Positions 47,825 through 57,256 of a stretch of 64,000 bases of DNA are shown in pieces. Source of the stretch: Leptolyngbya sp. SIOISBB (GTDB lineage Bacteria > Cyanobacteriota > Cyanobacteriia > Phormidesmidales > Phormidesmidaceae); contig JAAHII010000001.1 of the NCBI GenBank assembly GCA_010671905.1, positions 4,154,001 through 4,218,000 of the forward strand, read 5' to 3'. Under the pieces are notes generated by a model, which did no database searches, had not been told where the DNA came from, and worked only from the letters and a program-made list of their open reading frames with translations. How positions within the stretch are numbered: the first letter of the stretch is position 1; each line of letters begins with the position of its first letter. A program made the position numbers and the translations under genes.

Positions 47825-47982
47825 AGTCGGTGACTCTCAGACAAACTCAAGGACAACAGTGGATTGAAAAGACCCAACCACTCAAGGGGATGCGGTCAAA
47901 GCTCTACCAGAGCAGCGGGAAAAACTCAGTCAGCGGTAACGACAGTAGCTAGAGGAAACCTTAGAGGGAATCACGGGAATGG

Positions 47983-48453
47983 CTAGAAACGTTGCAGCGA
48001 TCGCTCCAGCACATGGGTTGAAGGTTCGACAATAGCCCATGTGCCTTCGGGCTGCCGCCGCATGGTCGTGAAATGCAAGTATTGGGCACGCCCCATAGAA
48101 TCGCCCGCCTTAACGACACCGGCGCGGGGATTGGCCAACCCGCAAAAGCGAAACAAATATGCCGGTACCTCCGGAGACGCAAAAAAGATGCAATCAGGCC
48201 CATCGGCTGATAATTGCACGTCTCCATCGAAAGGTGCTCGTACCCGCGCCCCTCGTAGATACATGGTCACATCACCCAGTCCAGCAACCACTCGAAACCC
48301 TTCAACCATGTTGCCTAGAGTCAACTCCCAGGTCTGATCAATCGCGACACTGCGAGGAGCTGCCATCGCCTCCTCACGACAACTGCTCAATGTCGGACCT
48401 AATGCAAGGCTTAATAAAACCAATCCCCATAAACGCCCTCGGTGTATCTGCAT
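47983..48453 (-). CDS. Putative lipoprotein
   Basis: From ATG 48453, 156 residues. MQIHRGRLWGLVLLSLALGP then TLSSC is a lipobox. The mature domain has VAIDQTWELTLGNMVEGFRVVAG, CIFFASPEV and RFCGLANP, with two further cysteines. The open frame reaches 48573, but the extension overlaps the neighbouring gene. No family recognised. It belongs to a run of three minus-strand hypothetical genes. Confidence 0.6.
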   Translation of the reverse strand: MQIHRGRLWGLVLLSLALGPTLSSCREEAMAAPRSVAIDQTWELTLGNMVEGFRVVAGLGDVTMYLRGARVRAPFDGDVQLSADGPDCIFFASPEVPAYLFRFCGLANPRAGVVKAGDSMGRAQYLHFTTMRRQPEGTWAIVEPSTHVLERSLQRF

Positions 48454-48499
48454 TAACCCAGATACCCAAGGTCGCCAGTTGCTCCGCAACCTAAAGCAC

Positions 48500-48910
48500 C
48501 TATTCAAAATTAAAGCGATACCCAGCATATTCATCGTTTTCGTACAGAATGACCAATTGCGTTTTGGGGTCAAACTCTAGCGGGTAGGCTTCCCGCTCAG
48601 CTTGGACATCGGCCCGCAAGTTCAAATTTGCCAGCCGACAGTAGGGTTCAGAGACCACCTCGCGGACGCGCTCCTTAGAATCTCGTTCAGGAATTGTCAG
48701 CAGTGCAGCGAGCTGTTCGCGTGAAAGCTTGGCCTCTGTTTGGACAAACTCATGGCAGGATTTCTCATTCACCTGGGGTTGCGATCGCGAGAACAAAGCC
48801 CCCATATCACGGACATCAAATAAGACAATGGCGGCGGCAATGACCACACCACCCGCTATCAAAGACTTCACAGGAGATGTTTGGGGAAATTGAGAAGGTT
48901 GACTCACCAT
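48500..48910 (-). CDS. Single-pass membrane protein of unknown function
   Basis: From ATG 48910 (AAGGAG 9 bases upstream), 136 residues. One membrane helix (SLIAGGVVIAAAIVLFDV) near residue 18 is followed by a soluble domain with two cysteines (NEKSCHEFV, SEPYCRLAN) and the C-terminus DPKTQLVILYENDEYAGYRF. It lies 46 bases upstream of the lipoprotein gene and is probably in one operon with it. Confidence 0.7.
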   Translation of the reverse strand: MVSQPSQFPQTSPVKSLIAGGVVIAAAIVLFDVRDMGALFSRSQPQVNEKSCHEFVQTEAKLSREQLAALLTIPERDSKERVREVVSEPYCRLANLNLRADVQAEREAYPLEFDPKTQLVILYENDEYAGYRFNFE

Positions 48911-48991
48911 AATTAGTAACTCCTTATCCAACAACAGCTGACAAAGCACACTGCACTTTGCAGCACCGTGCCAAGAGTGAAGCGCTCGCGG

Positions 48992-49906
48992 CTAGATCTG
49001 GCCGCCAATTCCTAATCCCAATAGCACCAAAAATAATCGCGTGATGAACGCAGCATCAGGCTTGGGAGCAAACAACAACCGATAGAGTCCCAACGCGACT
49101 GCCCCAATCGTGACTCCAATAACCCAGGGCCATAGCCCCGGAAATGTAGCCAATGCCAGATCTAGCGCCAACCGACCAATGATGCCGCCGCCACACCACA
49201 CCAAAATATCGAACGGCTTAATTTGAGATTGATTTTCCAGCATCGTCGTCAGAGCCCGCCAGAGGTCATGGAATTTGGCGAGCGGCGCGGAGCCCTTGAC
49301 TTGAGAAGCGCCGTTTTGCTGGCGATCCGAAGTTCCTAAACGAGCTCGTAAACTTGCCGCAGTCTCAGAAGCCGCTTGTTCATCCAGCATCAAATCCAAG
49401 TCAACCGCGGTCAGAATGTAACGATTGTGCTCGTCCTGGATCACCGTTGTCAGAGCGGCCTCTCGAATCTCACAAAACTGTTCAGCCCGCAGCATAGAGG
49501 CGTTTGGCTGCTTCATCAAAATCAGAGACAAGCCATGAACCGAGCTTTGGAACTTCCGAATCGCCGCTTCTTGCTGGTGATAAAGCTCATTAATCGTTTC
49601 TGCTTCGCTATGCAAACGTTGCAGATAACGATGGATATTGGCCGACTCCGATGCCATTTCCTCAGAGGCGGCCTGAGTCGCCATCTCTTCTGGACTGGGC
49701 AATCGAGTCGACTGCATAGCCGAACGCTGCCTCAGAACTTGAGCCATATTTGCCTGTTGAGGAGTGTGACGATTCCCGTTTGCAGGCCCTAACCAAGGCA
49801 AGTTCGGGGAGCTAGTCCCTGGCTGCATAGATAAGTCAGATTCGGATTTAGATTGGTGATGAACAGCCAACAACTGCTCGCGAATCGCGCTGATATCGGA
49901 ATTCAT
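48992..49906 (-). CDS. C-terminally membrane-anchored protein of unknown function
   Basis: From ATG 49906, 304 residues. A polar, Gln/Ser-rich N-terminus leads to a helical segment (SANIHRYLQRLHSEAETINELYHQQEAAIRKF). About three hydrophobic segments close the protein (FDILVWCGGGIIGRLALDLA, LWPWVIGVTIGAVALGLYRL, FITRLFLVLLGLGIGGQI). No family recognised. A 9-bp inverted repeat lies about 30 bases upstream of the start. Confidence 0.6.
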   Translation of the reverse strand: MNSDISAIREQLLAVHHQSKSESDLSMQPGTSSPNLPWLGPANGNRHTPQQANMAQVLRQRSAMQSTRLPSPEEMATQAASEEMASESANIHRYLQRLHSEAETINELYHQQEAAIRKFQSSVHGLSLILMKQPNASMLRAEQFCEIREAALTTVIQDEHNRYILTAVDLDLMLDEQAASETAASLRARLGTSDRQQNGASQVKGSAPLAKFHDLWRALTTMLENQSQIKPFDILVWCGGGIIGRLALDLALATFPGLWPWVIGVTIGAVALGLYRLLFAPKPDAAFITRLFLVLLGLGIGGQI

Positions 49907-49935
49907 GGGGCACACCAAGGCTTCAGATGAATGTC

Positions 49936-49963
49936 CATGAATAGTTGTCTTGTACTATTCATG
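49936..49963. promoter_or_regulatory. Palindrome upstream of the 49906 gene
   Basis: CATGAATAG (49936-49944) and CTATTCATG (49955-49963) form a perfect 9-bp inverted repeat with a 10-base spacer. Its position 30-57 bases upstream of a start codon suits an operator or a 5' hairpin. Confidence 0.4.
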
Positions 49964-50428
49964 CCTTTAGATACAAATGTACTATATATCCTTGACTTTG
50001 CAACCCTTGGTGAAAATTTTTTGGTCTACATCTGCGCCCTACAGCGATCGCCTCGCCAGCATCTAGCTGCGTTAATGCAATGAGACACCCCCAAGTGCAA
50101 AAGCTTCCCAATGTTCTACGTTGCTGCCCCGCAACTTTCGTCGTTCCAGCAAATGTACTAACGCAAGTGCCTAAATATTGAATGTTGATGATATTTAGCC
50201 ATGCTGTGACCTGATTCCAGGCACCATAAATCGATAGGTCTATAGTTGACTGACAACAGTAATTCTATGACCGGCGTTACGCTTGTAGTCCTTGCTTTAG
50301 GCTGCAGTCATGTCTGAATATCTACAGAATCAAAGATTCGTTATGCATTTCTTACCGGCACTCTAACTCTCACAGCGGTGCATTTATGTTGAATCCTCTT
50401 CGCCCGAATTCCCCTTCCTTAACTACGG
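49964..50428. other. Divergent intergenic region
   Basis: About 460 bases between the membrane-protein gene and mlaE. Promoters for both are expected. A possible alternative N-terminus of mlaE in another frame starts at 50386. Otherwise nothing was found. Confidence 0.45.
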
Positions 50429-51238
50429 TTGACAATCGCCGCCGGACTGAGCGATCGCTGCCCCCTTACGAACAAACCAAAGCGCGATCGTGTCCATACC
50501 ACATCATGCTGGGCATTATTTTTGGGCGGGCAGGTTTTAATGCGAATTCTGCGAGGGCGAGTGCAGCGCCACCGGGTGATGGAGCATATGGTGTCGGCTG
50601 GCCCAGGCTCTCTAACGCCCGTGTTGATGACGAACTTGTTCGCGGGCATGATTTTCTCCATCCAGACCGCCCGAGAAATGGCGCGATTTGGGGCGACTCA
50701 TGCTTTGGGGGGCGCATTTGCACTGGGTTTCTGCCGAGAGTTAGCGCCAATTTTGACTGCTGCTATATTGGCTGGGCAAGTAGGATCAGCCTTCGCAGCA
50801 GAAATTGGCAGCATGAAGATTACCGAGCAAATTGATGCGCTGAAGGTCCTGCGTACGGATCCGATCGAATATTTGGTGGTTCCACGGGTAGTTGCCTGCT
50901 GTGTGATGTTACCTGTCCTGACCATGATGGGGCTGGTACTCGGTGTCGGCGGTGGCCTATTTGCGGCCCATTTGTTCTATAACGTTCAAAGCAGCATTTT
51001 TCTGGATTCCGTTCAAGGCCTTTTGGAGCCGATTGATCTGATTGCCGTTTTGCTTAAGGCAGTTATTTTTGGCGCCATGATTGCTCTAGCCGGTTGTACC
51101 TGGGGATTAACCACCACCTGTAGCAAAGGATTAGGGCGATCAGCAACATCAGCGGTGGTCACGACTTGGGTCGGCCTATTTGTGGTGGACTTTTTCATTA
51201 CCGTGCTGCTATTTCATGGCGTCACGGTGATGTATTAG
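50429..51238 (+). CDS. mlaE: MlaE-family lipid ABC transporter permease
   Basis: 269 residues with about six membrane segments. MTNLFAGMIFSIQTAREMARFGA, ALGFCRELAPILTAAILAGQVGSAFAAEIGSMKITEQIDALKVL and ITVLLFHGV are typical of MlaE/TGD1 permeases, which move phospholipids between inner and outer membranes. The start is uncertain. TTG 50429 has no Shine-Dalgarno, while another frame has ATG 50386 and would join through the TTTTT run at about 50519-50523 if one T were removed. Partner ATPase and MCE genes are not in the window. Confidence 0.88.
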   Translation: MTIAAGLSDRCPLTNKPKRDRVHTTSCWALFLGGQVLMRILRGRVQRHRVMEHMVSAGPGSLTPVLMTNLFAGMIFSIQTAREMARFGATHALGGAFALGFCRELAPILTAAILAGQVGSAFAAEIGSMKITEQIDALKVLRTDPIEYLVVPRVVACCVMLPVLTMMGLVLGVGGGLFAAHLFYNVQSSIFLDSVQGLLEPIDLIAVLLKAVIFGAMIALAGCTWGLTTTCSKGLGRSATSAVVTTWVGLFVVDFFITVLLFHGVTVMY

Positions 51239-51945
51239 CCGACTTTACCGAGCCAACATAGGCCTGTGAGTTGCATTAAAAGCCAGTCATCATTGAGCTG
51301 AATCCAGCGATCGTGCTCAAACCATTCTTCAAATTAAGCGATGCTTTCTGGAGCAGTGAAAATAATTGATTAAAGCCTTAAATATGTCAACCTAGCTATT
51401 AATTCGGAGAGAGAAGCTTGGAATTTTTTATCTATAAATCGGTTGAGAGTTTATATAGCAGAATGCGGAATGTGGAGGTCGGAATTCTGAATTGAAATGC
51501 ATGCCAGAAAGTGGTTTCAACAATCCAGGGCGACCTGATCAAACTGCAGCTTGCCATGGCTGTTGGTTGCGTGCTGCGATCGCTTGTAGTCGACAGTTCA
51601 TCCTAATAAATGCATACATTGAAACGACAGAATGCCTTGAGGTTGGACAAATTCCCAAGTGATAGTCTTTGAAAATTCCGACAATGCTCGGTCATGAAAC
51701 CAGGCTTACTCGCCCGAAAATCTTGGAGAATATCGGATGACTCTAACGTCGGCTACAGACTGCCAATGTGCGAGGATACACAGTGCTCTTGAGCCATGCA
51801 TCCTGATTATTGAGGGCTAAGTTCAACTTTAAGATCCAGAACCAATTTTGTCCTCTTTGTCATCACCGATGAGTCTTGTTCACTATCAGCGCGATGAAAC
51901 AACTTCAAGTGAACGAGACTACATCAATTAAGGGACGTCAAGGCG
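51239..51945. other. Intergenic region holding repeat copy 3
   Basis: About 700 bases between convergent mlaE and glycosyltransferase genes. It contains the 105-bp repeat at 51454-51558. No protein-like frame otherwise. Confidence 0.6.
51454..51558 (+). repeat. 105-bp MITE-like repeat, copy 3
   Basis: Begins TATAGCAGAATGCGGAATG. Its right end reads TGCCATG instead of TGCTATA, so the terminal repeat has decayed. Length is 105 bp like the others, and it matches the reverse complement of copy 1 at about 92 of 105 positions by my count. Confidence 0.78.
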
Positions 51946-53013
51946 TCAAGCAAGACCTTCTTCATAGGGAATGCTTGGTTTTTGCGGGTTTTGTCCAACC
52001 TCAACAGAATTGTTGACTGTATCTGTTGCCATTGGAGCTGTTGTATCGCCAGTTTTCCACTGCAAAAAAAACAAAACTGGAGGAATCAATAACCGGAGGT
52101 CAAAAGCACCCGCCTTGGCCAAAAATTTAATCACGGCTCCTGGCTGCTTAGACACATGCCAACGCCAATATGCTCCCTTCCAAACATCGCGCCGAAACAC
52201 TCTAAAGGCCGCGCGATGCAGAGCTCTAGTCTGCTTCTTAGACAAGTCGGTTGAAGATAGCAGATGCTCAACACGAATGCGGTAATGACACCAACCAAAC
52301 CAAACTGCTGGCAAATACGCTGTTTCGCCAGGTTGATTAGGAATTTCAAAAGGTTCCAGTAAACCCGTGTTCACCATCTCAGCATCAGTGAATGTTTCCG
52401 TGACTAGGGCTTCGGGCATGGTTGCGATCGCCCCTAAACTTGAAAGCCTCAGCACAAAAGCATTGTCGTCAAGCGGTTCATCTCGCTGTTCAATTTTGAG
52501 ATGGTCCATGACCCACCGACGCATCAAGACTTGTGGCAGTCCTCCCGGTGCTTTCAAAAAAGTATTGCGGAGATATTCACCCCGGTGTTCGATCGTGAAA
52601 CCGGGTCGGACGAGAACTCCCGGCGTCATAGTACCGTCAAAATCTCGCTTAGCAACCGATGACGTGACTGCGACTACCTCCGGATGTTCATCCAGTACCC
52701 TTCCTTTCGACAGTAAATTGTCTGCCAGCATCTCTTCATCGTCATACAAGATCGCCAAATATTCACCTGTAGCGGCCTTCAAAGCCGTCATAAAATTGTG
52801 AATACGAGGTACCCGTGCAGGTTGCCGAATAACTCTCACATTTGAGTATTGGGGTTCTGCCAACACTTGCTGCGTATCGTCTTCGCTCAGATTATCAATG
52901 ACAACAACTTCAAGTTCGCCATCGATAGGTTGCCTGAGCACGCTATCCAACGCTCGACGCAATTTTTCAGAACGATTAAGGGTTGGAATCACAACCGAAT
53001 ATTTGGGAGCCAT
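51946..53013 (-). CDS. Family 2 glycosyltransferase
   Basis: 355 residues with a GT-A fold. YSVVIPTLNRSEKLRRALDS and VVVIDNLSEDD start the nucleotide-sugar binding domain; ILYDDEEML carries the metal-binding acidic motif. It should add a sugar to a surface glycan or lipid carrier. The C-terminus has a proline/threonine tail. A flippase gene lies 1 kb upstream on the same strand, so both may serve one polysaccharide pathway. Confidence 0.9.
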   Translation of the reverse strand: MAPKYSVVIPTLNRSEKLRRALDSVLRQPIDGELEVVVIDNLSEDDTQQVLAEPQYSNVRVIRQPARVPRIHNFMTALKAATGEYLAILYDDEEMLADNLLSKGRVLDEHPEVVAVTSSVAKRDFDGTMTPGVLVRPGFTIEHRGEYLRNTFLKAPGGLPQVLMRRWVMDHLKIEQRDEPLDDNAFVLRLSSLGAIATMPEALVTETFTDAEMVNTGLLEPFEIPNQPGETAYLPAVWFGWCHYRIRVEHLLSSTDLSKKQTRALHRAAFRVFRRDVWKGAYWRWHVSKQPGAVIKFLAKAGAFDLRLLIPPVLFFLQWKTGDTTAPMATDTVNNSVEVGQNPQKPSIPYEEGLA

Positions 53014-53979
53014 GCGACCTCTGAATTTTATACGCCAAAATTATTTAGACACTGGGATCAAATATTTTTTGCCAATAAAATTTCGATTACGGAGATGAAA
53101 GTAAACAACCGTATTCAGAGCTGCAGTATTGCATAACTAATCTAGGATGATGCTCGTTTCCATCAGAGCCATAAGATTTAGGCACTTGATGGTTTTCACT
53201 AATCTCAGCAATGCTGCAGCTGCGGTCAACCTTCATTTACGCTCATTGAAATATAGGCAAAATACTGATAGAAGCTAATATCTTTCAATCATATTCAAAT
53301 CCATCCATACTCATCAGCAACTTGCAATCAAGTTCTATTTACCGCTTTTTTCAACCGTAATTTCCACTAGTTCATCGCTGTCTACATCATTCCTTCACAT
53401 AGAAATTAAATTTGATAAGAGACTGTAAGGGGATCCTCGGAATGTAAACCTGAAGGACACACTCCGAAAATGCCCAAGGCCTCTCTAGGACTCGGTAGAT
53501 TGGTGCAATGCTTCTAAAGTGAGCTGAATCGATCGCTGTCCTATCCAAATTTGCTAAAAGCACTTTTCTGACGGTTTGCTTACATCAGCCATTTGCCACA
53601 AACAACCCACAGCTCATCAGCGAATTTTTCAAGCTCCTCTGATTCAATCAAGAGAGCTATGGCGCCGTCATTCCATGAGCTGACTGTTTCATGCGACTAC
53701 AGTGAAAAATCGACTGAACAACTCGACGCTGAGTCATTACACGTTCAGATCACTTTCACAGATATTGGTGCTGAACTGGTAGTTCTGGCAACTTACCCAC
53801 TCCCACGCCTGACTTTTGGGAGCAATTTGTACCCCTGACGAAAGCGTACATAGATGTGATCGTGTGGAAGACCTTGCCAGGCACACCCGACGCTGTACTC
53901 GGATCATGTCGGCACATAGAGCTACTCAGCTTTCCAGAGTACCTTTAGGCAAATTTGCAACACTATATGAGACTTATCG
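53014..53979. other. AT-rich region with possible ORF remnant
   Basis: Nearly 1 kb between flippase and glycosyltransferase genes. At 53593-53838 (plus) a frame runs to LVVLATYPLPRLTFGSNLYP. From 53775 another frame reads PDFWEQFVPLTKAYIDVIVW up to a TAG at 53946-53948. Together these may be a frameshifted relic of a small gene, but no family is recognisable. Confidence 0.35.
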
Positions 53980-55263
53980 TTAGTTAGAGTGTTTTTTGGA
54001 GAGATAGAAAATACATCCCCAAAAACCCACTGATTTAGCTGTCTCTGAAGCCATGGTGGCCCAGGCAGCACCATGCCAAGAGTAAAGAGGAATCAGCCAA
54101 ATGTTGAGGATGATGTTTAGTACAGCAGCAAAGACTTGAATACCGGTTCGATAGCTCTGATAGTTGGCTCCCGTCAGGGTATCTCCTCCCAAAACCTGAA
54201 TAGCTGTAATTAAGGGGATTAGAGAAACGATTGCCAGCAACTCGACAATGTCTTCATAGCCGGCACCCAGGGCGCTTTGCACAAAAGGTGCAATCGCGAA
54301 AATAATCGCAGTGACGACTACACCGTAGCCAATGGCCATCGGTGTCAACTTTCTCGCAAAGCCTAAACTGCCTTTAATACCCTGCGTCCCATGTTGGAAG
54401 AAGCGAGGAAACGTTGCCCCTGCAACCGATAAAATGGGAATTTGGAAGACTGAGATAATCCTAAAGCCAGCACCGTAAAGACCCGTTGCCTGTAAAGATG
54501 CAACACTGGCAAGCATAATTCGGTCAATGTTCTCATTGACGAAATCGGAAGATCGACTGACCGAAAAATAGAATCCTTGGACCAGCTCACTCTTCAGTCG
54601 AGGAATTGAAATCTGAGGCTTATCTAACCAAGCGTTGACCATCCAGATTGAGAGGATGGCTGGCAGTGTCGTCGAAAAGCAGTATAGGTAAGCCCATTGA
54701 ATTGCAGTGGTGTTCTCAAGGATGAGGGCTAACGCGATCGCTGCTAACAGCTTCATAAAGCCAACCAGAATTGACTTAAATGCGGCCACTCTCGCTTGAC
54801 CGGAGGCGATAAAGGCAACGTTCGAGATATCGCTAATATTGAACCCAATGAGATCCCCAATAAAAATCAAAGCGATGACGAGCGGTGGAAAGTTCCCCCT
54901 GGATAACGCTGGACCCAGAATCGTAAAGATCACTGTCAAGAGTGATCCCATGACACCAACGGTTAACAGGGCATTGCCCCAGTAATACTTCAGCAGCGAT
55001 CGCTCTACCGCAACATGCTTAACGAGGATTTGAGCACTGCCCCAACTGGCAAATGCGTTAACCATAGACGCAAGCGCTGAGATCCCAACAAACAGTCCAT
55101 ATTCGGCAGGACCTAAAGTTCGAGCCAGAATTACAAAATAAGCTGCCTGAATAAAAATATTGAGGCCCCTAGACCCCAGTAGCCAAAATGAATCCTTGGC
55201 TAAAGAGCTAGTACGCAAACGTGAAACCTGATCTTTAAGCTGAGCCAAGCCTTTAGCAAACAT
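53980..55263 (-). CDS. Polysaccharide flippase (Wzx/MATE-like, oligosaccharide flippase family)
   Basis: 427 residues with about 12 membrane segments. FWLLGSRGLNIFIQAAYFVILARTLGPAEYGLFVGISAL is the usual N-terminal pattern, and FLIPLYSWHGAAWATMASETAK type sequence closes it. It should flip lipid-linked oligosaccharide across the inner membrane. With the glycosyltransferase at 51946-53013 it suggests a small exopolysaccharide locus. Confidence 0.88.
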   Translation of the reverse strand: MFAKGLAQLKDQVSRLRTSSLAKDSFWLLGSRGLNIFIQAAYFVILARTLGPAEYGLFVGISALASMVNAFASWGSAQILVKHVAVERSLLKYYWGNALLTVGVMGSLLTVIFTILGPALSRGNFPPLVIALIFIGDLIGFNISDISNVAFIASGQARVAAFKSILVGFMKLLAAIALALILENTTAIQWAYLYCFSTTLPAILSIWMVNAWLDKPQISIPRLKSELVQGFYFSVSRSSDFVNENIDRIMLASVASLQATGLYGAGFRIISVFQIPILSVAGATFPRFFQHGTQGIKGSLGFARKLTPMAIGYGVVVTAIIFAIAPFVQSALGAGYEDIVELLAIVSLIPLITAIQVLGGDTLTGANYQSYRTGIQVFAAVLNIILNIWLIPLYSWHGAAWATMASETAKSVGFWGCIFYLSKKHSN

Positions 55264-56386
55264 ATAGTTAAAAATTAGGTTTATACACCCGACAAAAAAG
55301 CTTGAACAACAAGAACATCACAAGCAAGCCTAGGGCAAAAGCCTCAACCAGAATAACGCCTTAGCCAACTTGCCAGTAGTCGTCCAAGGATTTAAGTGGT
55401 TTCTCAAACTCTTAACCTCCACAAAACTAGTGGCATCAGCCCTTAAGCAGAACAGCTATGCAAAATCTTAGCTGATGAGATCTTGACATGAGGGACATCC
55501 TGAAAGTCAGGCTGATTGTTGAAGCGAACACATGTTCCTGATGCCCAGAGGGCTCTCAAGTTGAGCTGACAAAAGTATTTCATCTATAGTTCCATACGGT
55601 TCAAGGCAGCAGCGTCAAGATGACTTTTGCCCATCTCAATCATTTAGGCAGTCGTTTATATGTGTGCTATCGACAGGAAATCAGGGAATATCTTCTATAT
55701 TTCACTTGTGACTCTACATAAATCATTCACCTTTAGAAAGAACCGGAATCCTTAGAATTCAGGCAATACTTGTCATGAATCATTGGATATCCGTACTTCC
55801 ACCCATTCATAACACCCAGTCTCAGGCATTTATATTAGGATTTCATGAACCCTGAGGTCTTCAGATGAAGACTTGATTTGCTTTTGCTACAACCTCCGGG
55901 CATTGGCTGGCAGCGCTTAGGATAAGCGGGCTATCAGCGATAACGAGGATTGGTGGCGGTCATGGCATCTGGATAATACGCAAGTAAAGGCATCTGGTTA
56001 AGAATGAGCGATCGTGGATGGTGAACCACCTTTGTTTGGGGTAGAACAATCGATTACCTTCTCTGACAGGGATAAATCTTCTCTTCTGGATGTGGGTGAC
56101 TGTTTCCCGGGTTCTGCCATATCTAGATAATCATTAGCAAGACGTTGTCAGCCCTGAGCAGGGTCGGTTTCCAGCCCCCTGTTGTATCTAGGCGTATGAC
56201 ATAAAATAGATGAGAGTGAAAAAATAACTGCTAGGCTGCCTTATCAGGGGTTTCGCATACAGATGACACGCATTAACATCGCCCCCATCATGGGCAATGG
56301 CTGGCAAAGAGATAGCTGGTGGGCGAGATGACTGTGTGGCTTCGAAAATAACAGAGATTTAGCGTTAGACGGAGTTAATTGCAGTC
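55264..56386. other. Long non-coding stretch between divergent genes
   Basis: About 1.1 kb, AT-rich at the left. I see no coding frame, tRNA or shared repeat. Its right end must contain the rhomboid promoter. A structured RNA cannot be excluded by eye. Confidence 0.45.
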
Positions 56387-57085
56387 GTGACCTCAAAGAA
56401 AAGCGATCGCGAACTACAGGCAGATATGCAGCGCCTCATGGCTGAGATGGAAGCTGGTGCATCGCCTGAAACGAGTGATTCATCGACCCAAGCTGGTACC
56501 CCCTCTCCGGCAGCGCCGCCGCAAGGGCTGCTAGCGCAAGTCAAAGCAAACTTTGTTTTGCCGCTGTGCATTTTAGCGATTCCTTGGACTCAGGAAATCA
56601 TTGACCAGCTGTTTTTGGGTGGACAGTGGAACTGGGTTCTGCATCCTCGCAGCTTGGCAGGCATCCCAGGCATCTTCTTATCGGCTTTTTCCCATAGCGG
56701 CTTTATTCATCTCATTAGCAATACGATCGGATTCGCCATCTTTAGCTGGCTGATTTTAGCGAAAAGTCGACGTGATTACTGGACCGTTTTACTCATTGGC
56801 TGGATTGGCGGTGGCGCGATCTCCTGGCTCGTCGGACCGACGAGCGTGCATGGGTTGAGCGGTGTTGTTTATACACTTTTTGGCTACTTGCTGGTGATTG
56901 GATGGTTAGAACGACGAGTCATACCTTTAATGCTCTCGATTTTTGTCTTGCTGAACTACAGCGCCACTTTGTGGGGGGTGCTTCCCACCAATCCTTTGGT
57001 TGCTTGGTGGGGGCATCTGATCGGGTTTCTACTAGGTATATTTGCGGCTTATGGTGTTTATCGAGAACCTCGAAAACGACATTAG
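56387..57085 (+). CDS. Rhomboid-family intramembrane serine protease
   Basis: 232 residues. A polar N-terminal region (KSDRELQADMQRLMAEMEAG) leads to six membrane segments. The catalytic Ser lies in VHGLSGVVYTLFGYLL and the His in WWGHLIGFLLGIF; the segment HSGFIHLISNTIGF is also typical. GTG 56387 is the start. It cleaves membrane proteins within the bilayer; the substrate is unknown. Confidence 0.92.
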   Translation: MTSKKSDRELQADMQRLMAEMEAGASPETSDSSTQAGTPSPAAPPQGLLAQVKANFVLPLCILAIPWTQEIIDQLFLGGQWNWVLHPRSLAGIPGIFLSAFSHSGFIHLISNTIGFAIFSWLILAKSRRDYWTVLLIGWIGGGAISWLVGPTSVHGLSGVVYTLFGYLLVIGWLERRVIPLMLSIFVLLNYSATLWGVLPTNPLVAWWGHLIGFLLGIFAAYGVYREPRKRH

Positions 57086-57256
57086 AATTCCTATAAAGTG
57101 GATGGTTGATAGCTATTGTGTAACTGCGATTACTATAGTTTTTAGGAGTCATATCTAATTGACAGAGCTGCTTCAATTCGTCTTTAACCATTCATAAACT
57201 TTTAATAATCCTAAGCTTGTATCACTGAGAAGTAGATTTTATCAATTGAGTGACAA

